From Hsuehochloa calcarea (Eukaryota; Streptophyta; Magnoliopsida; Poales; Poaceae), in assembly GCA_036346395.1 (NCBI GenBank), contig CM070594.1, positions 25,515,385 through 25,579,384 of the forward strand: a stretch of 64,000 nucleotides of DNA, given 5' to 3'. Positions 1-12,276 of the stretch are shown piece after piece. The notes below the pieces were generated by a model. That model made no database searches and had not been told where the DNA came from. It saw only the letters and a program-made list of their open reading frames with translations. The position numbers and the translations under genes are program-made. Numbering within the stretch: the stretch's first letter is position 1; each line of letters opens with the position of its first letter.

Positions 1-408
1 GAGGAACGGATGCACGAAGACCACAGGTTCGTGAAGCGTAGCTTAGTTCGTAGTTGTTCTAGTCTCGCCCAGATCTAGTGACTCATTGGTACCTAGGTCG
101 TCCTATATTATCGAGTTTTGGGTAATATCGGATGTACCTGAGTTTCCCGATCACTTGCTGTGGAGAGATGAGCTCCACCCTCCTTTTGTTTCATTTGCTT
201 TTGAGTAATGTAATCCATTTGGCCTGGTGGCCTTTATGTAAAACTTGACCCGACGTGGTTTATGTCACTCTGATGTTTGTTTAATTAAATATCTTAAATT
301 CGCGCCTTGTATGTTATGATTGACAATGAGTGCGTGAGTCTACTCTTGATCAGGGAGTAGACGATAATATTCACAGAGGATCCGGGATTAGAAAATCCGG
401 GTCCGACA
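1..408 (+). repeat. 3' tail of a gypsy-type LTR (truncated at window edge)
   Basis: The segment ends in a GGATCC-rich stretch closing with gggtccgaca. The other gypsy LTRs here end the same way, at 15394 (gggttagaca) and 36525 (gggcccgaca). A run resembling the tttggcctcggcc tract near the 3' end of the LTR at 12277-15394 lies near 215-235. The start is off the window, so LTR length and strand are inferred from the end motif. No primer binding site follows, which suggests a solo LTR or a 3' LTR. Confidence 0.45.
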
Positions 409-1280
409 TCTTGAGAGCTTGAGATAATGTTGCTGCATCGTACGAATTAACAGGATGTAACTGCAGACTCGGTCACGGTTCTATTGATCCATATGCGAGG
501 ACTAGCTAAATTGTCGGCGAAATCCTGAGTGTAGTTGCTGACAGGTCGAATGCATTATGCAGCTATCAACGTACCGTACCGGTCATCCTTCAGTGGAGGG
601 ATATACTCAACCCAAATGCAACTATCGAGTTTGTATGTCAAGTATTACCTGCCTCTGTTACTCTTAAAAAAAACAGTACTAATTTGACGCCAGCTGTCTG
701 TTACCGTGTAGAATACAAGACAATGCAGATGAGACATGGGAGTATAGAAAACTGAACCGTCTCTCATTCAATAGTCGATTATAACACTTAAAAAAGATAT
801 ATTGTATATAGAAGAGCTGTCTACGAAGACATTCAAATAGATAATTCTTTGTAGGAGCTGTCTTTAACGTTATTTGTAGATAACTGTTGTCTATATCATT
901 GTACATGCTTTTGAACCGGTAAACTCAATTAATTTCCTTCATTGAATGACCATGGACCTTCGGGCAATTAAACGACTTGGATTAGATCAAAGACCGAATG
1001 AGATAAGAAATCAATTCGCACGCCTGTGCCAAATCATGTTTGAAAACGATATTGCACCCCCTGGCCTCCGATGAGAGTTGTTCCTAGTAGACACAAAGTC
1101 TTCACCACTAAACAGGTAACAGTAAGCTACCTAATTTAGGTCATGTTTGGTTGAACAGATTACTCCTAATTTCATTTGGTAAGTAGGTTAGCTCGAGTGC
1201 TTGCTTTCTCAATTCTCATTCTCTGGTAGGGTACCTCCCAACTACCATCACTCTCCTTTTGTTTCTTAATTAAGAGCCGT
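409..1280. other. Intergenic DNA without a recognisable gene
   Basis: Apart from the MITE-like copy at 690-913 I see no coding segment here. The longest ORFs are AT-rich and fall inside the MITE-like repeat. Confidence 0.6.
690..913 (-). repeat. MITE-like repeat, copy 1
   Basis: Read on the minus strand it begins gcatgtacaatg and continues with short atagacaacag/tctacaaa motifs. It aligns loosely along its length with 1281-1526 in the same orientation. Its far terminal repeat is not clear, so this copy may be truncated. I do not assign a superfamily. Confidence 0.5.
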
Positions 1281-1526
1281 AGGAGTATATACAATAGTAT
1301 AACATCGGCTATATGTAATGATCTGGGATGATGTAGATGAGAGAGAGCATAGAGAATTGGACCGTGTCTCATGCGATAGTTGATTGTATGTCTGAAAAAC
1401 AAGACATATTGTAGATGAAGAAACTGTCTATAGAGATATATAAAAAATAACACATTATAGGAGCTGTTTGTAGATGACATAGATGATAATGTAGATAACA
1501 ATTATCTATACCATTGTACATGCCCT
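1281..1526 (-). repeat. MITE-like repeat, copy 2, with imperfect terminal inverted repeats
   Basis: The plus-strand left end aggagtatatacaatag and the reverse complement of the right end, agggcatgtacaatgg, are related. This gives imperfect inverted termini on an element of about 246 bp. The interior matches the copy at 690-913. No clear target duplication is visible. The size and lack of coding capacity fit a non-autonomous DNA transposon. Confidence 0.55.
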
Positions 1527-2480
1527 AACAAAATTATTTGATGAAGCAAGTTATTTCGTGTGTAATCTCAATGTACATAGTTTTAACGATTAAAGGGCCT
1601 ACAATTAATCGCGGAGCAGAATTTGATCTCCGTTCTCTCTAATTTATTTCCACTACTCTGTTTCATATTGTGAGGCTTAGATTGGTACGGATGGATTGGG
1701 TCTGTTTAGAGCAAAGAAAACAATAGGAAAATAAAAGTGACCTTGCTACCTCTATAAATAGGAGAGTACATAAATGAAGATGATAAATTTCTAGTCTTTG
1801 TTTATTACAACATTGATAAAAGGGCAAAACATACAAAATAAAAGCAAATCCCCCATCCGATCATAAATATACGACGTTTTAGAAAGTGTGCGATCAAATT
1901 TGCTTAACTTTGACCACTAATATATATATATATATATAAAACTATTTGTATTTGTATTTGTTCATGTGAAAATAGTACCATTAGATTAGTCATGAAAAAT
2001 ATTATTATAATATACTATTTTTTATATTATTGTATGAATATATTCATATTTATAAATATATTTATATAAAAAGTAACGATCAAAATTGCATGTTGAAGAT
2101 CATATCAATTTCTAAAAGGTGATATATTATCGAACAGAAAAAGTAGAAGATAGAGTTAATTTTGTGACATCAATTTTGGTTTATTCCGTTCGTTCTCTCC
2201 CCCGAAGAACACCTAAAGGAATATTATTGGTTGGGAAGTTGCATCTAGTTGAACAGCTTCCGAAAACCTTGTTTCGTAAAACCAATGCATCATAGTGTGT
2301 GCGCATCTGTGAATGGTGTTCAGTAAAACAATCACACGAACATTGTGCCTTTCAAATGTCACACTTGGAAAATTTACAATTTGCCGATAAATTGCTTGAA
2401 TTGCTGCAAGTCATGTGTTACAACGTTATGCAAAACTCCGATTAATATATGCTTCAGTCTGTAGTTGGTCAGGGAGCTTT
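1527..2480. other. AT-rich intergenic DNA with a short TA microsatellite
   Basis: No gene is visible. A (TA)n run lies at about 1920-1939. The surrounding DNA is AT-rich and has stops in all frames. Confidence 0.6.
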
Positions 2481-3214
2481 AGGGCCTGATTGTCATGGCT
2501 GTAGCTTTTTGAACGACTAAATTAAAGATGTTTAGTGTTTGACAATCGACTTTTAGATCGGCTAGTTAGTTGTTCTAAGTTGGAAAATGTCTTAGATGCC
2601 CTGAAACAAATGGCGGCAATTAATGACAATTAGCGACAATTAATGAAAATTAATGGTGACGACGGCTAGAGAAGGTTTGGGTGGCGGTAGCTAGAGGAGG
2701 TTGGGCGGTGGCACCGAGGGAGCGAGGAGGAGGCAAGGCGGCGGTGCCAAGGGAGGAGGTGAGGTCGGGCGGCGCCAAGGGAGAAGGAGGAGGTTGGGCG
2801 AGGAGGACGGGCGTCGTGGGTGACGAGGAGGCGGAGGCGGCGTGAACAACGTGGCGGCATAGATCGAGATGAAGGAGGAGGAGGCACATGGTGGCGTCGG
2901 GCTCACCGCGAGACAAGCGGAGGCGACAGGGGCAAATAACCTAGTGCTACGCTAGGGTTCGGGAGTGAGAGGAGGGTGTGAGTGGCGGTGGAATTGGGAT
3001 TTTATCGTGGTATGAAGTGGTAAGTTTCTCTAACTCTAGGGGCAAAGTCGGAACCCCATCCCACGAAGTGTGGAAAGGTACCCAGTCGGCTTCAGCTTCC
3101 GGCTTCTCCACGTTCAATGTGGTTCTGCTTTTTTTTCCCAAAGAGGCTATTGAAAGCCACCCATTTGGGATGACTTTCGGTTTTCCTAAGTCGAAGCTAT
3201 CCCAAACATGCCCT
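2481..3214. other. GC-rich segment with weakly similar ends, possible DNA-transposon derivative
   Basis: The left boundary agggcctgattg and the reverse complement of the right boundary, agggcatgtttggg, are weakly similar. The interior 2655-2930 is very GC-rich and purine-rich on the plus strand, giving overlapping proline- and serine-rich ORFs on the minus strand without codon-like structure. A non-autonomous hAT- or Mutator-type element is possible. No matching target duplication was found, so the limits are tentative. Confidence 0.3.
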
Positions 3215-3234
3215 TATTTTATTGGCTTTGAAAG

Positions 3235-5885
3235 TGTAACAGCCCAAAAGTTTTGTAAGAAATCCCAGAAATAAAAATATAGGATTTTTAAAACTTTTTG
3301 TGTGTTGTCTAATGTTGTCTTAATTGCATGCCTTTTTGAAGATCTTTTGGCCGCGTTCTTTATTTAGCAAGCATAAAAAAGCGAAACATTTAAAACGAAA
3401 ATTTTAAAGTAAAACTAACTGAAATATCGTATGCTAGTAAATCTTCTAAAAAAATCTCTAGAATAATCCAAAGTGAAATCATGCTCCAAAAAAATTAAGC
3501 CATCAAGTTTTGTTCTTTTCCTTTTTTCCCATTTTTTTCCTCTCTTTCTTTCCTATTGTTCCATTGGTTAACCGGCTTTTGCCCGACCATTGCAGTCCGA
3601 CCAAACCATCTCGCTCCCACACTCTTCTTCTCTCTCTCCCTGGCGTTGCACTAGCTTCCTGCTCTCTCACTCTCCACGGCGACACACGCCTCCAGCTTTC
3701 ACTCTCTCGATGACATGCCACCCTGGCGTTGGTGCCACGTCGCAGCCATGCTAGCGCCCGCCACTCGTCCACCGCCTCAACCCTATCAGGTGCGCCCATA
3801 TCGCTGCTCGCCTTCGTCACTGAGAGCATCGCCGAGCTCCATCCCTCCGTTGTCTATAAATGGTAGTCCCGGACTTCCCATGCCCCCTCTCGGCCATTCC
3901 TCTCCTCCCCCCTCTGTATCACCAAGAGAAAGCGAAGGAGGCCGTGCTTGATTCGACCACCGTGGTGTCCACCACGCCGCCACCACCTAGAGGTTCCTCT
4001 CTTTACCACTCGTTATCTCGTGTTACGGAGGGACATTTCCCTCAAGCGATTTTACTTTTCCTTCATAGGAACTCGCCGAGGCTATCTTCTTCCTCGCTCC
4101 CGGCCAAAGCCACCATTTTCACCGCCACAACTACACCGATGAGCTCCACTCCAATTGCCATTGTCTCAAGCACCCCCTCACCTCACTTGTACATTCTTGG
4201 CCACTCATGGCTCCCCTCCCATCTGAGGTTACTGTCGCCACGTGGAGCTCATTGCGCCACCTCGGGTTGTATAAATTCAAACCCTACCCAACCAAACTGG
4301 AAACCTCCATTTTGGAGTTCCTTTGTATGTTTGATTGCAATTTGATTCTTTATGTTCTTATTCGAACTTTGTTGTTTTTACGAATATAAACGCTGAAGCT
4401 CCCGAAGAACATCAAGTTGAGCAAGACCAAGACTAGCAAGACATAAAACAAGGTGAGTCAACACTTAGATAATTTTGCACCTACCTTTGAAATGCAATTA
4501 TATTGTTTTAAATTATGAAATTGCATTGCTAGGATTTATACAAATATGTTGATTTAGCTCATAGTTACTACCTTAATGATAATTGTGTATAAACTTTCAA
4601 TCCTTGAACTTGGACACTGTCGTTTGTCACCCTAGAATTAATGGTTTACATACTAGTTAATAAGTCTGTATCTAAGTGTCATGCTTAGCCTTACTTAGAT
4701 ACATTGGTATGTAGGCAATAATTTTCCCCAACATCATTAAAACATTTGAAAATGAGATTGGACAATCGAGGTAGGAGTCTGACTGATATGTTGGACTAGA
4801 AAAGTATTTATAAAACAAAAGTAAAAACCCAAAAATAGATTTAGACTCGGGTAGCTGGAAAGAGTGGATGGTGTCAGCTGCACAATAGAGTAGGTATGTG
4901 GATGTACCGCCTGAGTCAATTAAGGACCCGGATCTTGTGATGATCTATCGTGTAAAAATAGTACAACCACAAGTTTATAATGGGTATGACCTGGCTAACT
5001 AATTTGTTGGCCTCGGTGTGGCTTCACCATTGGTGGGAATGCGGTGTGGGTAGAGGGGAATGAAGCCACGGGAACTGCACGATGCAAATAGGAGACCTCT
5101 CGGGGGCAAGGCCCAAGGAGGTGATACCTAGCGGTGTGGGGTTGCAAATACTTGAGAAGGGGCATTGTAAAGGCCTTGTAACAATCATCTTAGTCACACA
5201 CTTATGGAAGTGTGTCAAGATTGACATTATAAGTTGATTGTCTCTTGTGGATAAAGTGTACAAACTCGCAGGGTAAGAAAACTATTTGGATAGTCGTGCT
5301 CACAGTCATGAGCGGTGTCGAGAACTTGCTTGAAGTAGCTTTTATTTTTATAATTTAATTTGTTGGTGGAATGAAAAGGATTGGAACTTCGAGGTTTGAC
5401 ATGGCCTAGTCGAGGACCAGTGGTAAATATGAGATGTAACCCGAGCATTGAGTGGAAGAAGCTACTCAATGGTATAGGAGGTTGAACCCTCCACTAGTAC
5501 TTTACAACGAAACACAGTTTATGAAAACTTGTGTTGGATAAAATGCTAAATCTCAGGAATTGCTATTACATAAATAATGCAAACCTTTACGCAAATAAAA
5601 GAACCATGGACCTCCTATGATTAGCCTTGCATATATAATAATTGCATTGTGTGTTGGCTCGCGAGTACGATTGTGTACTCAGGCTCGCTTAATATTATCT
5701 TTTAGAGCCTTTTGATCAAGATCTCTATGCTTACTTTGAGGCATCTAGGCCAGATGGTGAAGAACACGGAGGAGCTTAGGCTGGGACCACCAGTCGCTCG
5801 CCTGTGGGTAGAGTGAATGGATCCACCTCTTTTCTTTTGCTTCCTCTCGTATCCCTACTATCTGTATTAAAATGCTATGTAAGCT
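3235..5885 (+). mobile_element. Gypsy-type LTR, 3' part lost where the CACTA element begins
   Basis: It starts TGTAACAGCCC, like the LTR at 12277, and shares three landmarks with the other long LTRs. These are a pyrimidine-rich promoter with a TATA box near 3853, a segment near 4394 ending in a GTGAGT splice donor, and the conserved block at about 5170-5315. A hairpin-like tract near 5655-5690 matches one at 36173-36215. It stops at the CACTA terminus at 5886, and I could not find the missing LTR end on the far side of the CACTA (after 29190). The LTR was probably truncated rather than simply split. Confidence 0.7.
3853..3861 (+). promoter_or_regulatory. TATA box of the LTR at 3235
   Basis: The sequence tctataaat sits in a C-rich region, at a position comparable to the TATA boxes of the other LTRs in the window. 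This would be the Pol II promoter of the element. Confidence 0.55.
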
Positions 5886-5924
5886 CACTACTACAGAGAG
5901 GGTCATCACATATGGCTCCAAACC

Positions 5925-6480
5925 ATCATCACAGACGATTTTTGAACTGTCTGAATCTATGTGTCTGTGATAACAGGCGGTTATCACAAACGGTTTGTGA
6001 GCCGTCTGTGAAAATTCATATCACAGACGGTTTTTTGTTTTAACTGTCTGTGAAGGCACAAACGGTTAGAACAAAAAACCGTATGTGATATCTCACATAT
6101 CACATACGGTTTTTAGTAGAAACCGTCTGTGAAGGCCTACTATCACAAACGGTTTCCTATAAAAACTGTATGTGATATATGGGATATCACAGACGGTTTT
6201 GTGTGAAAATCGTCTGTGAAGGTCTACTATCACAGACGGTTTATACCAAAAACCGTCTGTGATATTAGGCCTTCATAGGCGGTTTTTGATAGTAGCCGTC
6301 TGTGATATTCGACATATTACAGACGATTGTTGGTGGCAGCCATCTGTGATCGGATACATATCACAGATGTGTGTTAGTAGTACCCGTCTGTAATTGTATA
6401 CATATCATAGACGGTTGTTAGTAGTAGCCGTCTGTGAGTATCATTCACAGACGGTTTATTTTACAAAATCATATGTGATA
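5925..6480. repeat. CACTA left subterminal repeat array
   Basis: About ten alternating direct and inverted copies of a 14-16 bp motif (tatcacagacggtt and its complement) follow the CACTACTACAGAG terminus. In this superfamily such repeats are binding sites for the element's own DNA-binding protein. That role is known from En/Spm and inferred here. Confidence 0.85.
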
Positions 6481-6901
6481 GTTCATTCTATACCTAAATA
6501 TATTTTGATTTATTTTCGGCTAGTCTTAGGTAATGCTAGCCATGCCTTCTGAAAATAAGTAAACAGAAAACATATATATCACAATTGATTTGATATAGAA
6601 CAAGTCAAAGTGATTTACAAACTCAATATCAATTACAAAGTCACTTTAATGATCTAATTACAAAGTGATTTGATTACAACTCAAAGTGAATTACAATAAA
6701 TCAGAGTTGCTAGGGTAAAACTCTCCACTCTCTTTAATTATCTTCCCCGTTATGAAGGTGGCGAGCCGTCCTCGAACTTCCAAGAGTAAGTCCAAATCAA
6801 AGCCACTTTCGGGTATTTTCATGTCCTGTCGCTAGCAAGAGTAAAGTAGTAAGCATATATATGTAAATTCATAATTACAAAACATTTATTAAGAGATTGA
6901 C
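6481..6901. other. Non-coding 3' flank of the CACTA second gene
   Basis: AT-rich DNA with several scattered copies of caaagtgatt/ttacaaagtg between 6600 and 6700. No coding segment is visible. It lies directly downstream of the minus-strand stop at 6902-6904 and probably contains the 3' UTR and polyadenylation region. Confidence 0.55.
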
Positions 6902-9520
6902 CTAAGGATCCTTCAGCTTAACACTCGCGATTTCCAGCATATGATCACAAACATAGAATGCACATATGTTACCTTGACGTAGTTGCTGGTGGCACTGTAA
7001 AAATAGAAGTGTGATGTAGGATATAAGTATAGTCAGTTCGAGAGGCCAGGTTATGAACTGTGAGCAGGTACCAGAAATCACGTCATGTGTCGCAGTTTGG
7101 CGCCCGGTTCATTGTGTGTCCCTCCCTCGGTAACATAGGCGCTAAACGACTCATGTGATTCCAAAAAGTTATCATCGGATATTTCAAACGAACAAAGACT
7201 ACAATGGAGTTACATACAGAGAAAATGAGCATACCTATCGAGTACTTTTTGTATAAGGGTGAAGTCGTGCTTGTTATTGATAAGAGAATCAAGGTATATT
7301 ACCTTGTTCCACTTTATTACAATGACTAGAAGGACCCCTAGTACCACCTACTCATGTATGTCACTTTAGTCATAAAACCTAAGTTCGTGTTGCGTGTAAA
7401 GAAGAAATGAAATTTGTATAGCATGTAGTGAAGCACTTACCTCTGTTTGTAGGGCACCAGTATGTAGTCCTTGTCGTTATGAGTTTGCAATCCCTTCATT
7501 ATGTACTTCTCGACGTGGTTTGCGTCTTCACGGATGCATTGCTCTGAGATCAAATGTGGGCCAAGGAAACTAAAAAGTTGTCGCCATCGCCAGTTGCATC
7601 ATCTATCTATACATAAGTAATAAGTTATAACATTTATCAGTATTGCGTGAATGTAGAACTTGATTGTACACACTTACAGTGTCCAGCATTGTAGAAGTGA
7701 GGCGTCGAGAGCGTCGAGGTGGAATAGATCAAATAAGTCTTCGAAGCACACGATGAAGTAGCCCGGCTTGTGGTGCAAATGGTTCTCATTATAGATGACT
7801 GTGAATCCGGTAGGCCGGTCTTCCCTCGCCTCGTCCGTCTACCGCATATACCAGTCATGCAAAGTCTGGCAAGCTAAACAATTATTGCGTAATGTTGTGT
7901 CGGAGACCAACAACATTATAAGGGAGAACATCCCGGGCTTGTGAGGCTCCTTAGTCTTCTTCGATTTGGCCTTAGCGCCTCGCGTGCTAATTGTAGACGA
8001 CTTGACAACCTTTTAATGTTTCTTCGGCGCCATCGCCACGGGCGCCACCTCCACAGAGGCCTTCTGAAGTGGTATTGCAGGGTCCATGGTGATGTCCCTC
8101 TTGGGTCACTGGACAAAAGTGTGCACGACATCCCCTAGTTTTATAATATATTCGTTCGGGAGCTTCTGCAGTGGTATGGATATCAAATTATCATGTACCA
8201 TATCCACCCGGACCTTGGCGTAACCCACGCTAACTAGGCATCGTGCACCACTATCTCTTCATGGCATGGAAACACCATCCCCGCCTAGCCTCAACATGAA
8301 TGGACCCAACCAGCACTTGGAGCCTGCAGGGCGTGGGCACCTACAAAACGATACACAATTAGCTAAGACGTCTTACATGTCTATCTTTGAAACATCTCAG
8401 AGGTGTACATTACCTGGATGAGGTCAATAGGTAATTGAGCGTCACCAAGTTCAGAAAGTGCAGGCGTGGACGTGACGCTACTCCGATGTTGAGGGGGACT
8501 GGCTACCAAAATCATGGGAGCGTCTTGCGACCAGTTAAGGATTTGATTCATTTGTTCCTGCAATGTTGTTATCTATGCTTGAAATTGTGTAGTAACCTAA
8601 TCTTTAAACTCCTCTTTCCATTGTTCTTTGCGCTCGGCCTTGGATCTCTTTCGACTCCTATACGCCTCGGAGTCATGTGGGAATCAATAGTTCCAAGGTA
8701 CGTAAACCCCAGGGACCCGAGTGCGACCCATTTTCTCCTTTTTTTCCCATGGCCGTGGATAGTATATCCTTCTCCATGACTAGATCGAAGGAGCCTTGGG
8801 ATGATTCGGTACTCAATGTTTGCTTCGAGAGGCCATCATGTTATATTAGACCCTACGAAGTTATGGAATTATTAAAAACTAGCCAGTTTGGATATATCTT
8901 ACCATGCGTTGGCACACTCCCTCATCTGCCGAATTTGTGAAAGAGGTGGCACCCGACAATGTGGTTTTGGCCCTCGCTCTTAACCAGTTTCGGGTGCGCT
9001 CGTCTATGATCTCAGCAAATAGCGCGGAGACCTCCGACTAAATTGCTAGATCATCTCCACGCATCCATTATGAGAATTTACCCACGTACCCAGCGGTGCC
9101 GAGTCTATAGGGGTGAATATTTTGGCTGGATAGCCTTGTGCGCGGCACTTTTCTTTGCTAAAATTCGCCCATTGTCTTCATCTGCACAAAGATGTCCCAT
9201 GTGTCCGATGACACGAAACTATACTTCGCGCAGGCGTCTAATCCTTGTTCACGTACTCCGTGACAAGCTTGCTCTTGAAGGTCTTCCAAGCGTGTGCCAT
9301 CACGAGGAATGCATGCCGTCGCACGAGTTCAGAGAATTCTGGTGGGATCTCGAACGACATTGTAATTTCAGTCCACAACTACGCTTTCTCTTCGTCCATC
9401 ACATCCTTCCATTTCTGTGTGGTGATGGGAACCCGTTCCCTTGCAAATATACCGTAGGTGATCCGGAATGCTATCGTTGCTTTACGGGAAGCGAGAGGAC
9501 CCGGAGGGGCCGGCGGCCGT
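6902..9520 (-). pseudogene. CACTA second gene: plant-transposase-type N-terminal region plus Ulp1/C48-like cysteine protease domain
   Basis: Exons can be read on the minus strand with GT-AG junctions: 7678-7865, 7441-7569, 7235-7302 and 6902-6994. In order they encode GYFIVCFEDLFDLFHLDAL, then EKYIMKGLQ..DKDYILVPY, then VIYLDSLINNKHDF, then a segment with GNICAFYVCDHM ending at TAG 6902-6904. Their order and the YLDSL and C-x-F-Y-V-C-D motifs match the C-terminal half of Ulp1-like (C48) peptidases carried by many grass CACTA elements; the C of GNIC would be the catalytic nucleophile. A His-Trp motif expected before YLDSL is not visible and may lie in an unrecognised exon. Further upstream, 8900-9500 encodes segments such as ITYGIFARERVPI and AFLVMAHAWKTFKSKLV, typical of the accessory 'plant transposase' ORF. 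Several stops, including a TAG in the 7678-7865 exon, suggest it is inactive or contains sequence errors. Confidence 0.7.
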
Positions 9521-9998
9521 GATGGTCATTCGGCCCTACGCATTTTAGATATTCATCTGGCATGTCACTTTGGTACCACTTTCCTCAGAGATCCTAACGC
9601 CATCGGAGACGTCGATGACAGCGGGGAATACAGTTCGGACACCATCTCATTTACTTGTTATCTCGCAAGATTAAAAAAGTAATATCTCACAGTGCTAGCT
9701 AGAGTTAATCAAAACAGACAATTTGAAACTTCTTACGGCACAATCCAAGCGATGATCGTACCTTGGCGGAGGCGTGGACAAAGAGGTAGTCTAGGTCGGG
9801 GAGGCGAGGCGTTGTCAAGGTCGAAGAGGGATGATGCCGGCGAGGGGAGGAGGTCGGGGGTCACAAAGGGATGACACCAGCGCGGGGAGGAGGTCGATCG
9901 GAGGTCGCATAGTAGCTCTGAGGAGTAATGACGCAAACCCAAAGAGTAACTCTGAGGAGTAAGACGCAAACCCTAGTAGGGCACCATATTTATAAATG

Positions 9999-10575
9999 TA
10001 TATCACAGAAGGTTCTATAAAGAACCAAATGCGTGATATCATATATCACATACAATTATATTAAAGAATCATCTGTGATAAGCGATCATATCACAGACGA
10101 TTATTAAATATAACCGTCTGTGATATGGTCGTTATCGCAGACAGTCCTGGAATAGAACCGTCTGTGATACGCTTACGACCAAGGGGTGGATGGTCGTAGG
10201 GGTGGGTGGTCGTAGTCGTAGGGGTGGGTGGTCATAGTAAAGGTGGGTGGTCGTAGTAAAGCCTAGTGCGAAGCATAGCATAGATGGTTCTATAATAGAA
10301 TCTTTTGTGATAAGCTAGGCAAGCTACGACCACTACCTAGTGCTAAGCATATCACAGATGGTTCTATTCCAAAATCGTCTACGATAAGCGAGTATATCCC
10401 AGACGGCTATGTTTAATAACTGTGTGTGATAAGTTTCACAAACAGTTCTATTACGGAACTGTCTGTGATGCTCAGCATGGGAATTTTTGGCCGCGTGCGT
10501 GGGAGGTGAATTTTTTTGGTGCCTTAATTAGGAATAGTTGTGCTACATATATCACAGACGGTGTGTTACACTAAA
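9999..10575. repeat. Internal array of CACTA subterminal repeats
   Basis: More copies of the tatcacagacggtt / aaccgtctgtgata motif lie here, between the second gene and the transposase gene, far from either terminus. The DNA after the array (10545-10670) resembles that after the left-end array (6440-6570) in the same orientation. This suggests that two CACTA ends were joined. Confidence 0.75.
10182..10258. repeat. Short minisatellite ggggtgggtggtcgta
   Basis: Four imperfect tandem copies of a gtaggggtgggtggtc unit interrupt the subterminal repeat array. G-rich on the plus strand. Confidence 0.6.
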
Positions 10576-10864
10576 TCAATTGTGATAGTTCCTTTTATAT
10601 CTGAAAAATTACTATTCTATTTTTTAGCTAGCCTCAGGAAATTCTAGTCATGCCCATTGAAAAGAAGAAAGCAGATACAACCACAGATGGAATAATTTCT
10701 TAATTAGTGAATCAAGTACAATGGAATAATTCCTTAAATACATGTGCTGAGTTTCTTAATTACAATGGAATAATTTTCGAAATAGGTGTTCATTACACTT
10801 GGCTATTTCATTTTAAATAACAACCCTTCACAATGATCGAAGCACATATAGCTAGCTTCCTCAC

Positions 10865-12276
10865 TCAGTTCTTCCTCGAGCCTGATGTTGTTGCTGAAAG
10901 GAGGCAACTCGTCAAATTTATTATACTTTTCCTCATCCACGACATTCTCAACTCCAACAATCTTTTTTTTCCATGAAGAACTACGTTGCGGTTCTTATTT
11001 GTTGGGTCCTTTACATAAAAAACTTGAACAACTTGTTTAGCGAGTATGAATGGTTCGTCCTTGTATCCGACACATTCAAGATCCACAGTGGTGACACCGT
11101 ACTTGTCGACCTTCACACCCTATGGAAGTTTGACCCAATGGCACCGAAACAGGAGGATCTTGAAAAGTACATAGTTGAGCTCCTAAATCTCCTCTATGAA
11201 CCCATAGTAGGAGCTCAACCCAGCGGTATTGAACTACTCATGAAATGCATCTATGAGGACACCGTTGTTTTGGACTATGCTCTTCCTATCCTGAGCTGCC
11301 GTATAAAATGCGTACCCATTTATGTCGCATCCTTGCCATGTTACAATTGTAAATTTTGGACCTTTTGTCAACCATGATAGAATATCATCACTTGATGATG
11401 GCCTCCTAGTGAATCGCACCATTAACCATTCGTTGAATCGACGGTTGTGCTATCTCGTGATCCAAACCTCCGACCGGCTCGGATTCATTGGTGTAGCATG
11501 TCTTTATGCTCGTCGATATCTGAGGACACTTGGGTCATGTGTTGTAAGACCACGAAATGGACTTGAGCATCACGCGTCAAAATCGAGTGATTGCTTTCCT
11601 TACGATGGTCCGATCCCCGACCTCCCTCGTGGCGAGATAGAGGCACACCTATCGATTTCACCTAAGCCATGTAGTCTATCACGAACTCAATGACCTCTTG
11701 ATTGCACAACCTTGATGATGATGCCCTTGGGCGAGATCGATTTCGTACATAGGACTTGAGAATTCCCATGTACCTCGAGCGGGTATATATGGCGTAGGAA
11801 CACACGGCCGCATATCTTTATCTCTTTCATAAGGTGAACAATGAGATGGACAATGATATCAAAAAATGACGGAGGGAAATACATCTCAAGATGACATAGA
11901 GTCGTCACCACCTCGGCCTACATAGCATCTAGTCCTTCGGGATCGATGGCCTTCTTAGCAATTGAGTTAAAAAATAACACAGCCTCATGATTGCCACTTG
12001 GACCTTATTCGGCAAAATACTTCTAATTACAACAGGAAGCATTTGTGTCATCAATACATGATAATTATGAGATTTTGTACCAATTAATTTCAAATCTTCC
12101 ATAGAAACAAGTTTCTTCATGCTGGCGGAGTAAATGGACGGAACTTTCACATCATGTAAGCTCTGTCACAATTCCTTTCTCTCGGCCTTGGGTAGAGTGT
12201 AGCAAGATGGGGGAATGTACGTTTGTTCTTTATCGGTCTCTTTCAGTGCTAAATAGGTCCTTATGTTCATATCAAC
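10865..12276 (-). pseudogene. CACTA transposase (TNP2 type), C-terminal half
   Basis: Minus-strand segments run in the order expected for the C-terminal half of TNP2-type transposases. 12150-11930 carries GTKSHNYHVLMTQMLPV and VQVAIMRLCYF. 11911-11690 carries LCHLEMYFPPSFFDI..HLIVHL. 11420-11240 carries WLTKGPKFTIVTWQGCDING and FYTAAQDRKS..QNNGV. 11116-10865 carries VDKYGVTTVDLECVGYKDEP and FILAKQVVQVFYV. These match the conserved DUF4218/DUF4216-type regions linked to this transposase. The gypsy element at 12277 separates it from its N-terminal half. The frame shifts between segments, with stops, so it is not translatable as given. The 11431-12276 part is repeated at 23745-24599. Confidence 0.8.
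11431..12276. repeat. Left copy of an approximately 850 bp direct duplication flanking the gypsy element
   Basis: It begins cgttgaatcgacgg and ends ttcatatcaac, immediately before the gypsy LTR. The same sequence recurs at 23745-24599 directly after the gypsy 3' LTR. It differs from that copy mainly by short indels and CTG/ACG-type exchanges. It codes for the DUF4218-like part of the transposase. Confidence 0.9.

Noticed and set aside
2650..2916. Proline/serine-rich minus-strand ORFs
   Set aside because: Three overlapping frames are open at once because of GC-rich purine/pyrimidine bias. There is no conserved motif or gene structure.
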